A stretch of DNA of 64,000 bases from Desulfosarcina cetonica JCM 12296 (lineage in GTDB: Bacteria; Desulfobacterota; Desulfobacteria; Desulfobacterales; Desulfosarcinaceae): the NCBI RefSeq assembly GCF_001311845.1, contig NZ_BBCC01000009.1, forward strand, positions 1 through 64,000, in the 5' to 3' direction. Below the pieces are notes generated by a model. The model saw only the letters and a program-made list of their open reading frames with translations. It ran no database searches and was not told the DNA's origin. Numbering within the stretch: the stretch's first letter is position 1; the number at the start of each line of letters is the position of its first letter. Below, in pieces: positions 28,477-39,062 of the stretch. The translations under genes were made by a program, and so were the position numbers.

Positions 28477-29640
28477 AGCGGTGACGACGCTTCCGATAAT
28501 GGATCGGCTGAAACAGGAATTGAATGCACGGGAGCAGTGCCTGTTCTCGCAGCGGCCACCTGGAGTGATGCCGGTGTGCGGCGTCATCCCATTTTCGATT
28601 CCGCGGCCGGCTATCGTCAGGCCTTCTCCCTGGATGCCGACCGCATCCTGCACAGCCGTGCCTATACCCGCTACATCGACAAAACCCAGGTTTTTTCCCT
28701 CATCGAAAACGACCATATCACCCACCGCGTTTTGCATGTCCAGCTGGTTTCCAAGATCGCCCGAACCATCGGCCGGTTTCTGCGGCTCAACGAAGATCTG
28801 ATCGAAGCCATCGCTTTGGGGCACGATATCGGCCACACCCCCTTCGGCCACGAGGGCGAGCGTTACCTGTCCGAATTGTGTCGGCAGGCCGGCATCGGTA
28901 ATTTTTTGCACAATGTGCAAAGCATCCAGTTTCTCGATCGGGTGGAGCGCAAGGGAAAGGGGTGGAACCTGTGTCTGCAGACCCTGGACGGAATTCTGTG
29001 TCATGATGGTGAAATCCATAACCGTGTGCTCAGGCCCAACCTTGATAAAACCTTCGATACCTTCGAAGCGGAGGTCGCTGCCAAAAAGGCCGATCCAAAA
29101 GCCGTGCTGGTCCCCATGACCACCGAAGGCTGTGTCGTGCGCATGGCCGACACCATCGCCTATGTGGGCAGGGACCTCGAGGATGCCATCCGCCTTGGCT
29201 TGCTCGGGCGCAAGGATATCCCCGTGTCGATTGCGCGGACTCTGGGCAACACCAACGGCAGCATCGTCTACCGACTGGTGACCGACGTTATCCAGCACAG
29301 CCATGCCAACGCGTTTGTCGCCTTCAGCCCCGAGATTTCCGATGCCCTCAAAGCGCTCAAGGACTTTAACCTCGAGCGAATTTACCTCAATCCGAGAAAC
29401 AAGATTCATTCGGCGACCATTCGGACGCTTTTTGGCCGCCTGTTCGAGACCTGCCTGGATGACTTGACGACGCAAAACCACCGGTCGGAGATCTTTTCCG
29501 GTTTCCTGGCGGACATGTCGGCCGATTATGTGGAAGACCATAGCCCCGCAGAGATCGTCAGAGATTACATTGCCGGCATGACCGACCGCTATTTTCTGCA
29601 CCGGTTCCCGGAATCGCAACGGCCGGTTGCCCAGGCCTGA
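28463..29640 (+). CDS. dgt: dGTP triphosphohydrolase family protein (one frameshift)
   Basis: About 393 residues. N-terminus to LNAREQCLFSQR, then a missing G near 28551 restores SQRATWSDAGVRRHP. HD-domain signature ALGHDIGHTPFGHEGE, with HSRAYTRYIDKTQVF upstream and DTIAYVGRDLEDA downstream. These enzymes hydrolyse dGTP to deoxyguanosine and triphosphate and control dNTP pools; some act in phage defence. The length fits dGTPase family proteins. Assignment to exact substrate is by homology pattern only. Confidence 0.85.
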
Positions 29641-29643
29641 TCC

Positions 29644-30408
29644 ATGTCCCCCAAGCCTACCGCACCGCTCAATTACCGCGAACGGACCTATCGGCATCGG
29701 GTGCACGCGTCCGGAATGGCCAGTTTCCAGGTCGTCTGTGAGGAAACCGATTTGATGATCCAGGCCGATCGGGTGCTGGCGCGTGAGGCCCGGGAACTTG
29801 TATTGACCTACCGTGCCCAAATTTCCGGTTATATTCAACGCTTTCCAGCGTTTGGTACGACATTGCAGCCTTGGTCGGACACGGACATGGCCCCCGCGAT
29901 CGTCCGTCGGATGATGGATGCATCAAGAAGTGCCGGCGTCGGACCCATGGCGGCCGTGGCCGGCGCCATTGCCGAGGCGGTTGGCCGTGCATTGCTCAGC
30001 GACAGTCGGCAGGTTGTCGTGGAAAACGGTGGTGACCTATTCGTCAAGCGGGATGGCCCGGTTGTCGCCGCACTGTTTGCCGGTGCCTCGCCCCTTAGCA
30101 TGCGGATCGGCGTGCGGGTGGCCGATGCCGGCCACGGGCTTGGCATCTGCACCTCCTCGGGCACCGTGGGGCACTCCCTGTCGCGCGGGGTTGCCGATGC
30201 GGTCTGCGTCATCTCTCCCAACAGTGCCTTGGCGGATGCGACGGCCACGGCGATCGGTAATCGGATCCAGACCCCGGCGGACATCCAAGGCGCCATCGAA
30301 GCCGGACGCCAGGTCGGCGATATCCTCGGCATTGTCATTGTGGTGGGGGAGCGGATGGGGGCTTGGGGCGCGTTGGAACTGGTCCCGCTGGACCGAAAAA
30401 AAGGTTGA
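29644..30408 (+). CDS. UPF0280 family protein
   Basis: 254 residues, four bases after dgt. Family features: YRERTYRHRVHASGMASFQV, GPMAAVAGAIAEAVGRALL, VVVENGGDLFVK, and GICTSSGTVGHSLSRGVADAV. The fold is related to ApbE-type flavin transferase but the function is not established. No signal peptide. Confidence 0.85.
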   Translation: MSPKPTAPLNYRERTYRHRVHASGMASFQVVCEETDLMIQADRVLAREARELVLTYRAQISGYIQRFPAFGTTLQPWSDTDMAPAIVRRMMDASRSAGVGPMAAVAGAIAEAVGRALLSDSRQVVVENGGDLFVKRDGPVVAALFAGASPLSMRIGVRVADAGHGLGICTSSGTVGHSLSRGVADAVCVISPNSALADATATAIGNRIQTPADIQGAIEAGRQVGDILGIVIVVGERMGAWGALELVPLDRKKG

Positions 30409-30541
30409 GTTTTAGGGTGGAAAAGGTTAGAGATGCTTGATAATCTAAGGGTTTTAGGGAGGCCTTGAAGATTGGATCCGCGACCCCCAGCGGAATCCCC
30501 AACGCAACCACAACGCGAACGCGGTGAGGGAGAAAAACGCG

Positions 30542-30937
30542 ATGAAAAAGGTGAAGATCGCCTTCTGGATCGTTATTTTTGGTTTTGTCGGGCTGCTTAT
30601 CTATCAGAATCGGATATTTTTCATGGCCGAGAGCCACTTGGTTCTCAACCTGGGCTTTTTTCATTATGAAACCCCATTTCTGGCCAATGCCGTTTTCTTC
30701 GTCGCCTTTTTCCTGATCGGTATCTTGATGACTTACTTTTTGAGCCTTTTCAAGCAGTTCAGGGATGCCAAAGTTATCAAGGCCCTCAAGGCCAAGGAGT
30801 CGAGCTTGGTGGAAACCGTGGCAACCCTGGAACGGCAGCTTCAGCAACAGAAATCCGCTGCCGCCGCGACGCCGCCGCCTGTAAGCGAACCCCCTGTGAT
30901 GGATGATACCATCGACGTGGCTGCCGAAACGAAATGA
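30542..30937 (+). CDS. LapA/DUF1049-type inner-membrane protein
   Basis: 131 residues from ATG 30542, with GAGGGAG upstream. Two membrane helices (KIAFWIVIFGFVGLLIYQN and AVFFVAFFLIGILMTYFL), then a coiled coil (AKVIKALKAKESSLVETVATLERQLQQQ) and a Pro/Ala tail. This is the topology of LapA, which tunes LPS assembly. Confidence 0.75.
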   Translation: MKKVKIAFWIVIFGFVGLLIYQNRIFFMAESHLVLNLGFFHYETPFLANAVFFVAFFLIGILMTYFLSLFKQFRDAKVIKALKAKESSLVETVATLERQLQQQKSAAAATPPPVSEPPVMDDTIDVAAETK

Positions 30938-31166
30938 TTCGGATTGTACCGCCGGTTACGGTCAAGGAGAAAACCTACCCCATTTCATCCGCCTCCCCAG
31001 CCGGGGTGCTGTCCAGGACATTCGTTAATGTGTTCGACTTAATCCATTCGGGCGCTGTGATTCTGCTGGTGAGAGGCTGAGGGTAGACCTCACGCCAACC
31101 CAGCAACGACCGAGGAGCCTGCCGGTCACCGAATCCCAAGGCCTTTTGCTTGATAACGATTGATTG

Positions 31167-33791
31167 ATGGCCCCTGTCAAAGCGACACCCATGATGCAGC
31201 AGTACCTCTCCATTAAGGAGCGGTATCCCGATACCCTGCTGTTCTACCGCATGGGTGATTTTTACGAGATGTTTTTCGAGGATGCCCAGGTGGCCTCCCG
31301 GGTGCTGGAGATTACCCTTACTTCCCGGAACAAAAACAACGATGCCGCCGTGCCCATGTGCGGGGTCCCCTACCGGGCAGCCCAAGGCTACATCGCCCGC
31401 TTGATCGAAAACGGGTTCAAGGTGGCCATCTGTGATCAGGTGGAGGATCCCAAAGCCGCCAAAGGCTTGGTTAAACGGGAAGTGGTCCGCGTGGTCACCC
31501 CGGGAATGATCGTGGAGGATGAACTCCTCGATGCAAAGACCAACAACTTCATTTTGGCCGTTTCCCGGCATCAGAAAAATATGGGGTTGGCCAGTCTGGA
31601 TATCTCCACCGGAACCTTCCGGCTGACCGAAAGCGGTGATGCCTCGGCCATTATCGACGAAATCCTGAGGGTGGCCCCCCGCGAACTGTTGATCCCTTCC
31701 GGGCTCGAAAAGGAAGAACCCTTCGCGGCGCTCGCCAACCATCCGCTGCATTTTGCCATTACCGTGTTGGACGATGCGGTTTTCGATCTTTCCGCCGGGC
31801 GGCAACGGCTCCTCGATCAGTTCGACACCCTGTCTCTGGAAGGCTTTGGTTGTGAAGGGCTCGTCGCCGGCATCTGTGCGGCGGGCGCTGGTGCATTACG
31901 TCAGCGAAACCCAACGCCAAAAACTCGAACACCTGCACGCCATCCAAACCTATTTTCTGGGCGGCTTTCTCATGGTGGATGACCAGAGCTGCCGTAATCT
32001 CGAGCTGTTGCGCAGCCTTCGTTCCGGCGGCCGCAAAGGCGCCTTGTTGGATGTCCTGGACCAGACGGTCACGGCCATGGGCGGGCGCCTGATGGCCCAC
32101 TGGCTGCGCTATCCGCTAATGGACATCCAACGCATCCGGAATCGCCATGCTGCCGTGTCCGATGCCGTGCAGCAGATGCAGGCGCGCAAGGATCTGCGCC
32201 AAGCCCTCAAGTCCGTGCGGGATCTGGAACGTCTGGGCAGTAAGATTGCCATGGGGCATGCCAATGCCCGGGATCTCACGGCGCTGAAATTCTCCATCCA
32301 GGCGCTTGGCGAAGTTTATACCGCCCTGGACGGGTTTTCAGCGGATCCCTACGTTTTCCCCCAGGATCCCCAGCCCCTGGCAGATTTGGCCGATCTCATC
32401 GATCGGGCGATCCGTGAGGATGCCCCCCCCGTTACCAGCGAAGGCGGCATGATCTGCAATGGATACGATGCGGATCTGGATGAATTGATCCGTATCAGTC
32501 GGGACGGGAAGGGCTGGCTGGCCGAACTGGAAGCCAAGGAGCGCAGTACCACGGGGATCAATTCGCTCAAGGTGCGTTTCAACAAGGTTTTCGGTTACTA
32601 TATTGAAATTCCGCGCGCTCACAGTGAGGCGGTTCCCGATAATTACGTGCGCAAGCAAACCCTGGTCAATGCCGAACGGTATATTACCGATGATCTGAAG
32701 CATTTCGAATCGCGGGTGCTCAACGCCGAGGAACAACGCAGCGCCCTGGAACTGAAACTGTTCACCGAGGTGCGGGAACGGGCCAAGGCCCATCACGCGG
32801 ACATCCAGGTCGTCGCCGACTTTATCGCCCGCATCGATTGCCTGACCACGTTTGCCGAGGTGGCCCAGAACAATGCCTACTGTCTTCCCCAGGTCAATGA
32901 CGAAGGCATTTTGGATATCACGGATGGACGTCATCCGGTGGTGGAGAAGCTGATCACCGGGGAGCGATTCGTGCCCAATTCGATCCGTCTGGATAACCAG
33001 ATCAATCAGGTGCTCATCATCACCGGTCCCAATATGGCGGGTAAATCCACGGTCCTGCGCCAGGTGGCCCTGATTACGATCATGGCCCAGATGGGAAGTT
33101 TCGTTCCGGCCCGAAAAGCCGATGTCGCCCTGACCGATCGTATTTTTACCCGTGTGGGTGCGCTGGACAACCTTTCCGCCGGGCAAAGCACCTTTATGGT
33201 GGAGATGCAGGAAACTGCCAATATCGTCAACAATGCCACCGTGCACAGCCTGGTGATTCTGGATGAGATCGGCCGGGGAACGTCGACCTACGACGGGCTC
33301 AGCATCGCCTGGGCGGTCGCCGAGTACCTCCATGAGCTCAACGGTACGGGAACGCGTACCCTTTTCGCCACCCACTATCATGAATTGACCGAACTGGCCG
33401 AACAACTTGAGCGGGTGAAAAATTACAACATCGCCGTCAAGGAGTGGAACGACGGGATTATCTTTCTGCGAAAGCTGGTCGAGGGCGGAACCAACCGCAG
33501 CTATGGCATTCAGGTGGCCCGCCTGGCCGGCATCCCCGAAACGGTGATCCGGCGATCCAGACAGGTCCTCGCCCAGATCGAGGCCGGCAGCCATCCCACG
33601 GTGGGCGATAAGAAGCAGAAGCGCACGGAGACCCGAAAAAAAGCGGGCACATGCAATTGGGGCTCTTTAGCCCGGTTGAGCGGAAGCTGGTCGAAACCTT
33701 GCAAATGCTGGATCTGGGCCGCATGACGCCCATCGACGCGCTCAACACATTGAACGAGCTGCAAAATCAGGCACAGACGGTCGTCTATTGA
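31167..33791 (+). CDS. mutS: DNA mismatch repair protein MutS (two frameshifts)
   Basis: About 875 residues from ATG 31167. Mismatch-binding domain with GDFYEMFFEDA (the Phe-x-Glu reader is FYE), CGVPYRA. ATPase: TGPNMAGKSTVLRQ (Walker A), LVILDEIGRGTSTYDGLS (Walker B), FATHYHELTELA. One extra G near 31880-31884 and one missing A in the A7 run near 33646 (restoring KKSGHMQLGLFSP) break the frame; with both fixed it ends QNQAQTVVY at 33791. A mutS with intact motifs on both sides of each break is most likely functional. Confidence 0.92.
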
Positions 33792-33808
33792 TCCAAAGCG
33801 AAAATCAT

Positions 33809-35867
33809 ATGCAGGATGTCCGATACACATCAAGGCGAGTCGGGGGAATGCGCGTCGTCATGGCGGCGCTTCTTGCCAGTCTCTTTTTCCTGGGTACGGC
33901 ATGGGCCCTGACGATCAAAGATCGCTATTACCAGGCCGAAAACGCCTACGCGGCCTTGAAGAAAAATCCGAAACACCAGAAATATCGGGATAAATGGCTG
34001 GCCTGCATCGAAAAGTACAAACTGGTGCAGCGTCTTGACCCGGATGGGCCCTGGGCCGCTGCCGGGTTTTACAAGGCCGGCCTGCTTTATCTCGAGCTTT
34101 ATCAACGTTCCCGTCTGGGTGCCGACCAACAGGAAGCGGTCGATCTTTTTCAACGCATTATCCAGAAGTATCCCAATAGCCGTTACACACCCAAATCGCG
34201 CGACCAACTTTCCAGATTGGGAAAACCGGTCGTTTCTCCGAATACCGCGGCGGCGGCCAAGCAGCTTGAACACGCCCACGCGGCCTATGACCGGCTGAGT
34301 GCCAGCGCGAACCGCCAGAAGTATCGCGATCAGTGGCAACGCGGCATCGATTTGTTTCAAAAGGCCTACCAAACCGATCCCAAAGGTCCCTATGCGGCCG
34401 AGTGCCTTTACATGACCGCTGTCCTTTATCGCGGGTTGTCCAAAGCATCCCATCGAACCGATGACGGTGATGCCGCCGTCGACTATTTCCGCCGGGTTCA
34501 GCGCGAATTTGCCAACAGCACTTACGCGGCCAAAGCCGCCGATGACCTGAAGCCGGGAGGGGGCGCCGGTCGTGCGCGAGCGGCATCGGCAGCCCGTCCC
34601 TCACCGGCCGGCAATTCGGCGGATCCCTTGGCCGAATTGATTGCCCAGTCGGGGAAGCCGTCCGCCAAGGCGTCCCCGGGTAAGACCGGCAACGGCCCAT
34701 CGGGATCCAAGCTGGTGACCGTGCAGGACTTGCGCGTCTGGTCCAATCCTAAATACACCCGGGTCGTGGTCGATGCCGACCAGGAGACCCCTTTTACCCA
34801 TCGGTTGCTCAAGAAGGATCCCTCGATCAACAAACCCCCGCGACTCTACCTTGAACTCAGTCGCAGCCGGCTGGGCAAGAATATCGACAAACTCGTACCC
34901 ATCAACGACAACCTGCTCATCGATGCGCGTGCCGGCCAGTATACCAACGATTCGGTCCGGATTGTCGTGGATATCAAGTCCTTCAAAAACTACAAGATTT
35001 TTTCCCTGAAAAATCCCTTCCGCATCGTCATGGATGTCTGGGGCGTGGACACGACGGGCAAGCCATCCACCAAGCAGCTGGCCAGCATTCCGCCACCGCA
35101 ATCCACCGGAAAGCTGCCCCCGGGTGCGATTGCCCGTCAGCTGGCCCTGGGCGTTAGCCGTATCATCATCGATCCGGGACACGGTGGAAAGGATTATGGG
35201 GCCCGGATACGCGAAGAACGTACACGAGAAAAACGTGGTTCTGCAGATTGCCAAACGACTGGCCAGAAAAGTGGAACGTGAGCTCAAATGCGATGCCATC
35301 CTTACCCGGTCCACCGACCGATACTTGACGCTTGAGGAGCGCACGGCGATCGCCAATACGCAGAATGCCGATCTGTTTATCTCCATCCACACCAACGCGG
35401 TGCGGAATTCACAGGCTTACGGCATCGAAACCTATTTCCTCAATCTCGCCACGGACGATGACGCCATTCGTGTGGCAGCGCGGGAAAATGCCACCTCGGC
35501 GAAAAATATCAGTGATCTCGAGTCCATTCTCAATGATCTGATGCAGAATGCCAAGATCAATGAATCCAGTCGCCTGGCCACCATGGTCCAGGAGTCGATG
35601 TGTACACACCTTAAGAAAGGATATGGCGATATCCGTAACAAAGGTGTGAAACAGGCGCCTTTTTACGTGCTCCTGGGGGCACAGATGCCGGCGATTCTGG
35701 TGGAGACCGCGTTTATTTCCAATCCCCGCGAGTGCCGCCGGCTGACCAGCGCCAAATATCAGGAAGACGTGTGCGACGGGATCATCCGGGGCATTCGGAC
35801 CTACATCAAGGATACCCTTCCGACGGCATTTGCCGATCCGCCCCGGGCGACCAAACGGAGAGGGTGA
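33809..35867 (+). CDS. N-acetylmuramoyl-L-alanine amidase with AMIN domain (one frameshift)
   Basis: About 685 residues. The start is uncertain: ATG 33809 is used, and 33848 gives a cleaner signal peptide (VVMAALLASLFFLGTAWA). Two TPR-like segments (YYQAENAYAALKKNPKHQKY and a second copy at about 160) come first, then an AMIN domain (VQDLRVWSNPKYTRVVVDAD, IVMDVWGVDTT) and the zinc amidase_3 domain (IIIDPGHGGKDYGA, LTRSTDRYLTLEERTAIAN, SIHTNA, LVETAFISNP). An indel near 35200 joins the two halves. The AMIN domain localises the enzyme to the septum for daughter-cell separation. The TPR-like prefix is unusual. Confidence 0.88.
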
Positions 35868-35937
35868 AAATCGATTACGTGTCATTGTGAATTGGCGGAA
35901 ATGGGGCATTCAACACAAAACGAGCAGGAGGAGAAAC

Positions 35938-36729
35938 ATGGCTTACGAGAACATTCTTTTTGAGGTTACCGATGGCGTCGCCGTCATCACGTTCAATCGT
36001 CCCAAGGCCCTCAACGCGATCAACGGTGCCTTGCTGAACGAGCTATCGGCCGCCTTGGACGAGATCGAAGGCAACGAGGACATCCGCGTGTTGGTCCTGA
36101 CTGGTGCGGGTGACAAGGCGTTTGTCGCCGGTGCGGACATTACCGAGCTGGCCACATTCAACACTTTGCAGGGTAAGCTCTTTTCCCGCAAGGGGCAGTT
36201 GATTTTCAACCGCTTGCAGGAGATGGCCATCCCGGTGGTCGCGGCGGTCAATGGCTTTGCCCTGGGAGGCGGAAGCGAGATCGCCCTGGCCAGCGACTTC
36301 ATCTATGCCTCGGAAAACGCCACCTTCGGTCTGCCCGAGATCACGTTGGGGATTATTCCCGGATTCGGCGGCACTCAGCGCCTGGCCCGCTTGGTTGGCA
36401 TTAACCGAGCCAAAGAGATGATCTTTACCGGCAGCATGGTTCCCGCCCCGGAAGCCGAGAAGATTGGTCTGGTCAACCGGGTGTTTCCCCAGGACAAGCT
36501 GATGGATGAAACCCTCAAGACGGCCAAGGGTATCGCCAAGAAGGGCAAGGTCTCTTTGCGTGAGGCCAAGAAGGCGGTCAACACCGGCCTCAACGTGGAA
36601 CTGGGGATCGGTTGCCAGATCGAGGCCGACGCCTTTGGTATTTGTCTGGCCAGCCCGGACGCCAAGGAGGGCACAGGTGCCTTTATCGAAAAACGCAAGG
36701 CGGTATTCAAGGGCTCATTGCTCAAATAG
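35938..36729 (+). CDS. Enoyl-CoA hydratase / crotonase family protein
   Basis: 263 residues from ATG 35938 with AGGAGGAG upstream. Crotonase motifs: GDKAFVAGADI (oxyanion hole), NGFALGGGSEIALASDF (first catalytic Glu) and FGLPEITLGIIPGFGGTQRLARL (second Glu). It hydrates short-chain enoyl-CoA, for example crotonyl-CoA, in fatty-acid or butyrate-type metabolism. It is single, with no thiolase or dehydrogenase gene beside it. Confidence 0.9.
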   Translation: MAYENILFEVTDGVAVITFNRPKALNAINGALLNELSAALDEIEGNEDIRVLVLTGAGDKAFVAGADITELATFNTLQGKLFSRKGQLIFNRLQEMAIPVVAAVNGFALGGGSEIALASDFIYASENATFGLPEITLGIIPGFGGTQRLARLVGINRAKEMIFTGSMVPAPEAEKIGLVNRVFPQDKLMDETLKTAKGIAKKGKVSLREAKKAVNTGLNVELGIGCQIEADAFGICLASPDAKEGTGAFIEKRKAVFKGSLLK

Positions 36730-36752
36730 ATGGGCATGTGAATGATGTTATC

Positions 36753-36785
36753 GGTCAGGCTCGCTTCTCCGACGGGGGCCTGACC
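36753..36785 (+). terminator. Hairpin downstream of the crotonase gene
   Basis: GGTCAGGC (36753-36760) and GCCTGACC (36778-36785) form an 8-bp stem with a 17-base loop, followed by only a short T run. Likely a weak terminator or 3' stabiliser. Confidence 0.45.
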
Positions 36786-36876
36786 ATTTGTATCGGAACA
36801 ATGCCCTGAGGTGGTCGTTTCGCTTGACACGATCCATCGAATTATTTAATCCGTCAGGGTTGCCGACACGGGGTAG

Positions 36877-36907
36877 AGGCCGCGGGGATGATCCTCACGG
36901 CCTTTTT
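36877..36907 (+). terminator. Rho-independent terminator
   Basis: AGGCCG (36877-36882) and CGGCCT (36898-36903) with partly paired interior, followed by TTTT. It separates the crotonase gene from the CoA ligase gene. Confidence 0.6.
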
Positions 36908-36978
36908 CATGATGGTACGCAACCCCATTATCTTTTCCATGTCTATATTTTACTTCCCGGTGAAATGGAGCGCGCACG

Positions 36979-38280
36979 ATGATTTATGACATTGAATACG
37001 AAACCATGCCCCGTGAAGCCCTGGAGGCCATCCAGCTCCGGCGGCTTCAGACCACGCTGCAGCGTGTCTATGCAAGTGTCCCTTTCTATCGCAAAAAATT
37101 TGAAGAAGCCGGGATTACACCGGCCGACATTAAAAGTTTGGACGATTTGCGACGCGTTCCTTTTACTACGAAGATGGACCTGCGGGACAATTATCCGTTT
37201 CATATGTTCGCCGTCCCCATGGATAACGTGGTGCGCATCCACGCTTCCTCCGGGACCACCGGAAGACCCACCGTGGTCGGTTATACGGCCCGGGATGTGG
37301 GCACCTGGTCGACCTTGATGGCCAGAGCCCTTACCGCCGGTGGCGCCGGAAGAGGGGACATCATTCACAATGCCTATGGTTACGGGCTTTTCACCGGTGG
37401 CCTGGGGGTGCATTATGGTGCCGAACGCCTGGGCGCATCGGTGATCCCGGTGTCTGGCGGCAATACCAAGCGCCAGGTGGTGATCATGAAGGACTTCGGT
37501 CCCACGATCATTACCTCCACGCCGTCCTATGCACTGCATTTGGCCGAGGTAGCCGAGGAGATGGGGGTTTCCTTCAAATCGTTGAAGTTCAAGCACGGGA
37601 TATTCGGTGCCGAACCCTGGTCCGAAAAAATGCGTGCGGAGCTCGAACGCAAGTTGAATATCACTGCCGTGGATATTTACGGGCTCAGCGAAGTGATGGG
37701 ACCGGGGGTGGCGATCGAGTGCCATGAAGCCAGGAAGGGCTTGCATGTTTTCGAGGATCATTTTATCGCCGAGATCATCGACCCCAATACGCTCGAACCG
37801 CTGCCTTACGGCGAAGCCGGCGAGCTGGTGTTCACCTCGCTCACCAAGGAGGCCTTCCCGGTGGTTCGGTATCGCACGCGCGACATTACCTCGCTCAACC
37901 CGGAACCCTGCATCTGTGGTCGAACCCACGTGCGCATGAACCGGGTCACCGGCCGCAGCGATGATATGCTGATCATCCGCGGCGTCAACGTCTTTCCTTC
38001 CCAGATCGAAAGCGTGTTGATGGAGATCGATGCGGTCGAGCCCCATTATCAGCTGGTGGTCGATCGCGAGGATAATCTGGATGTCCTCACCGTCAAGGTG
38101 GAGATCAGCGAACGGGGATTCACTGACGAGGTCAAGGGGTTGCAGCAGTTGGAACGGCGCATTACAAAAAATATCAAGGAACTTCTTGGTGTCACGGCCC
38201 AGGTTAAACTGGTCGAGCCCAAGGCCATCGAACGGAGCCAGGGAAAGGCTATTCGGGTTGTGGATAACCGCCAGATCTGA
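36979..38280 (+). CDS. Phenylacetate-CoA ligase family protein (PaaK-like)
   Basis: 433 residues. AMP-forming ligase motifs: [18 protein letters not shown] (P-loop), [34 protein letters not shown] and [20 protein letters not shown] (hinge). The length and motifs are those of PaaK, which makes an aryl-acyl-CoA with ATP. The tandem-ACT gene just downstream is the usual neighbour in Desulfobacterota, where the pair may sense or process aromatic acids or indolepyruvate-derived acids. The exact substrate cannot be read from the sequence. Confidence 0.88.
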   Translation: MIYDIEYETMPREALEAIQLRRLQTTLQRVYASVPFYRKKFEEAGITPADIKSLDDLRRVPFTTKMDLRDNYPFHMFAVPMDNVVRIHASSGTTGRPTVVGYTARDVGTWSTLMARALTAGGAGRGDIIHNAYGYGLFTGGLGVHYGAERLGASVIPVSGGNTKRQVVIMKDFGPTIITSTPSYALHLAEVAEEMGVSFKSLKFKHGIFGAEPWSEKMRAELERKLNITAVDIYGLSEVMGPGVAIECHEARKGLHVFEDHFIAEIIDPNTLEPLPYGEAGELVFTSLTKEAFPVVRYRTRDITSLNPEPCICGRTHVRMNRVTGRSDDMLIIRGVNVFPSQIESVLMEIDAVEPHYQLVVDREDNLDVLTVKVEISERGFTDEVKGLQQLERRITKNIKELLGVTAQVKLVEPKAIERSQGKAIRVVDNRQI

Positions 38281-38350
38281 TAGTCCTATTTATACGATCC
38301 ACGGCTCAAGTTGAATATCGATTGACCGATTAGTAAGGGGAGAAACGCAA

Positions 38351-38782
38351 ATGCAGGTTGAACAGATTTCCGTGTTTCTGGAAAACAAATCGGGCCGCTT
38401 ATCCGAGGTGACGGCGATTTTGAGTGAAGCCAAGGTCAATATCCGTGCGCTGGCACTGGCCGACACTTCCGATTTCGGCGTTCTGCGGTTAATTGTGAAT
38501 GACACCGAAAAGGCGCGCCAGGTCCTGAAAAACAACGGTTTCACCGTTGGAAAGACCAATGTGGTAGCGGTGGAAGTGGCTGATCGTCCCGGTGGTCTGC
38601 ATGAGATTCTGACCTTGTTGCACAATGCCGACCTCAATGTGGAGTATATGTACGCTTTTGTAAGGTCTTCTGGAGACAACGCGGTCATGATTTTCCGTTT
38701 CGAAAAAGATCAGGAAGCGATCCGGCTGCTGCAATCCAAGGGGGTTAGCGTAATTGATGGGGAGCGGTTATGTGCACTTTGA
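38351..38782 (+). CDS. Tandem ACT domain protein
   Basis: 143 residues with two ACT domains: [22 protein letters not shown] at the start and [20 protein letters not shown] near 75. ACT domains bind amino acids or small acids. No catalytic domain is attached, so it is a ligand-binding regulator, probably acting with the upstream ligase. GGGGAG precedes the ATG. Confidence 0.85.
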   Translation: MQVEQISVFLENKSGRLSEVTAILSEAKVNIRALALADTSDFGVLRLIVNDTEKARQVLKNNGFTVGKTNVVAVEVADRPGGLHEILTLLHNADLNVEYMYAFVRSSGDNAVMIFRFEKDQEAIRLLQSKGVSVIDGERLCAL

Positions 38783-39044
38783 TCCGCTTGCGACATTTAT
38801 AGGATCCATTGCGGGTGATTTTATGGCCGATAAGCAGGTGAATCAAGGTCAGGTGGTTTGGGCGGTTGCATTGATCCTGGCGGGTCTGGGTGTCTTTTAC
38901 CGCCTGCCCCAGGTCATGCCCAAGATTGAAGCGATTCCCCAATTTGCCGCTGCATCCGGAATTATCCGGTTCTGTTTCTATTTTATGGGCCTTTTTCTGA
39001 TTGGTGGCGGATGTAAAAAACTCTACCAACAGTATCGTAAGTAA
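38757..39044 (+). CDS. Small membrane protein, unknown
   Basis: 95 residues if read from ATG 38757, which overlaps the ACT gene by 26 bases; a 73-residue form from ATG 38823 is equally possible. Two helices ([16 protein letters not shown] and [17 protein letters not shown]). Short spacing to the ATPase gene below suggests shared transcription. No family is recognised. Confidence 0.55.
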   Translation: MGSGYVHFDPLATFIGSIAGDFMADKQVNQGQVVWAVALILAGLGVFYRLPQVMPKIEAIPQFAAASGIIRFCFYFMGLFLIGGGCKKLYQQYRK

Positions 39045-39062
39045 AGGCGTTGGATCACAATT

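Noticed and set aside
28315-29838. Minus-strand open frame of about 500 codons opposite dgt
   Set aside because: Shadow of a GC-rich gene with clear dGTPase motifs on the other strand; no ribosome site.
30938-31166. Possible riboswitch or RNA element upstream of mutS
   Set aside because: It contains GAGAGGCTGAGGGTAGACCTC-like partial pairings, but no known riboswitch core or terminator could be matched.
32338-33594. Minus-strand open frame of about 400 codons opposite mutS
   Set aside because: Shadow of mutS; the Walker motifs lie on the plus strand.
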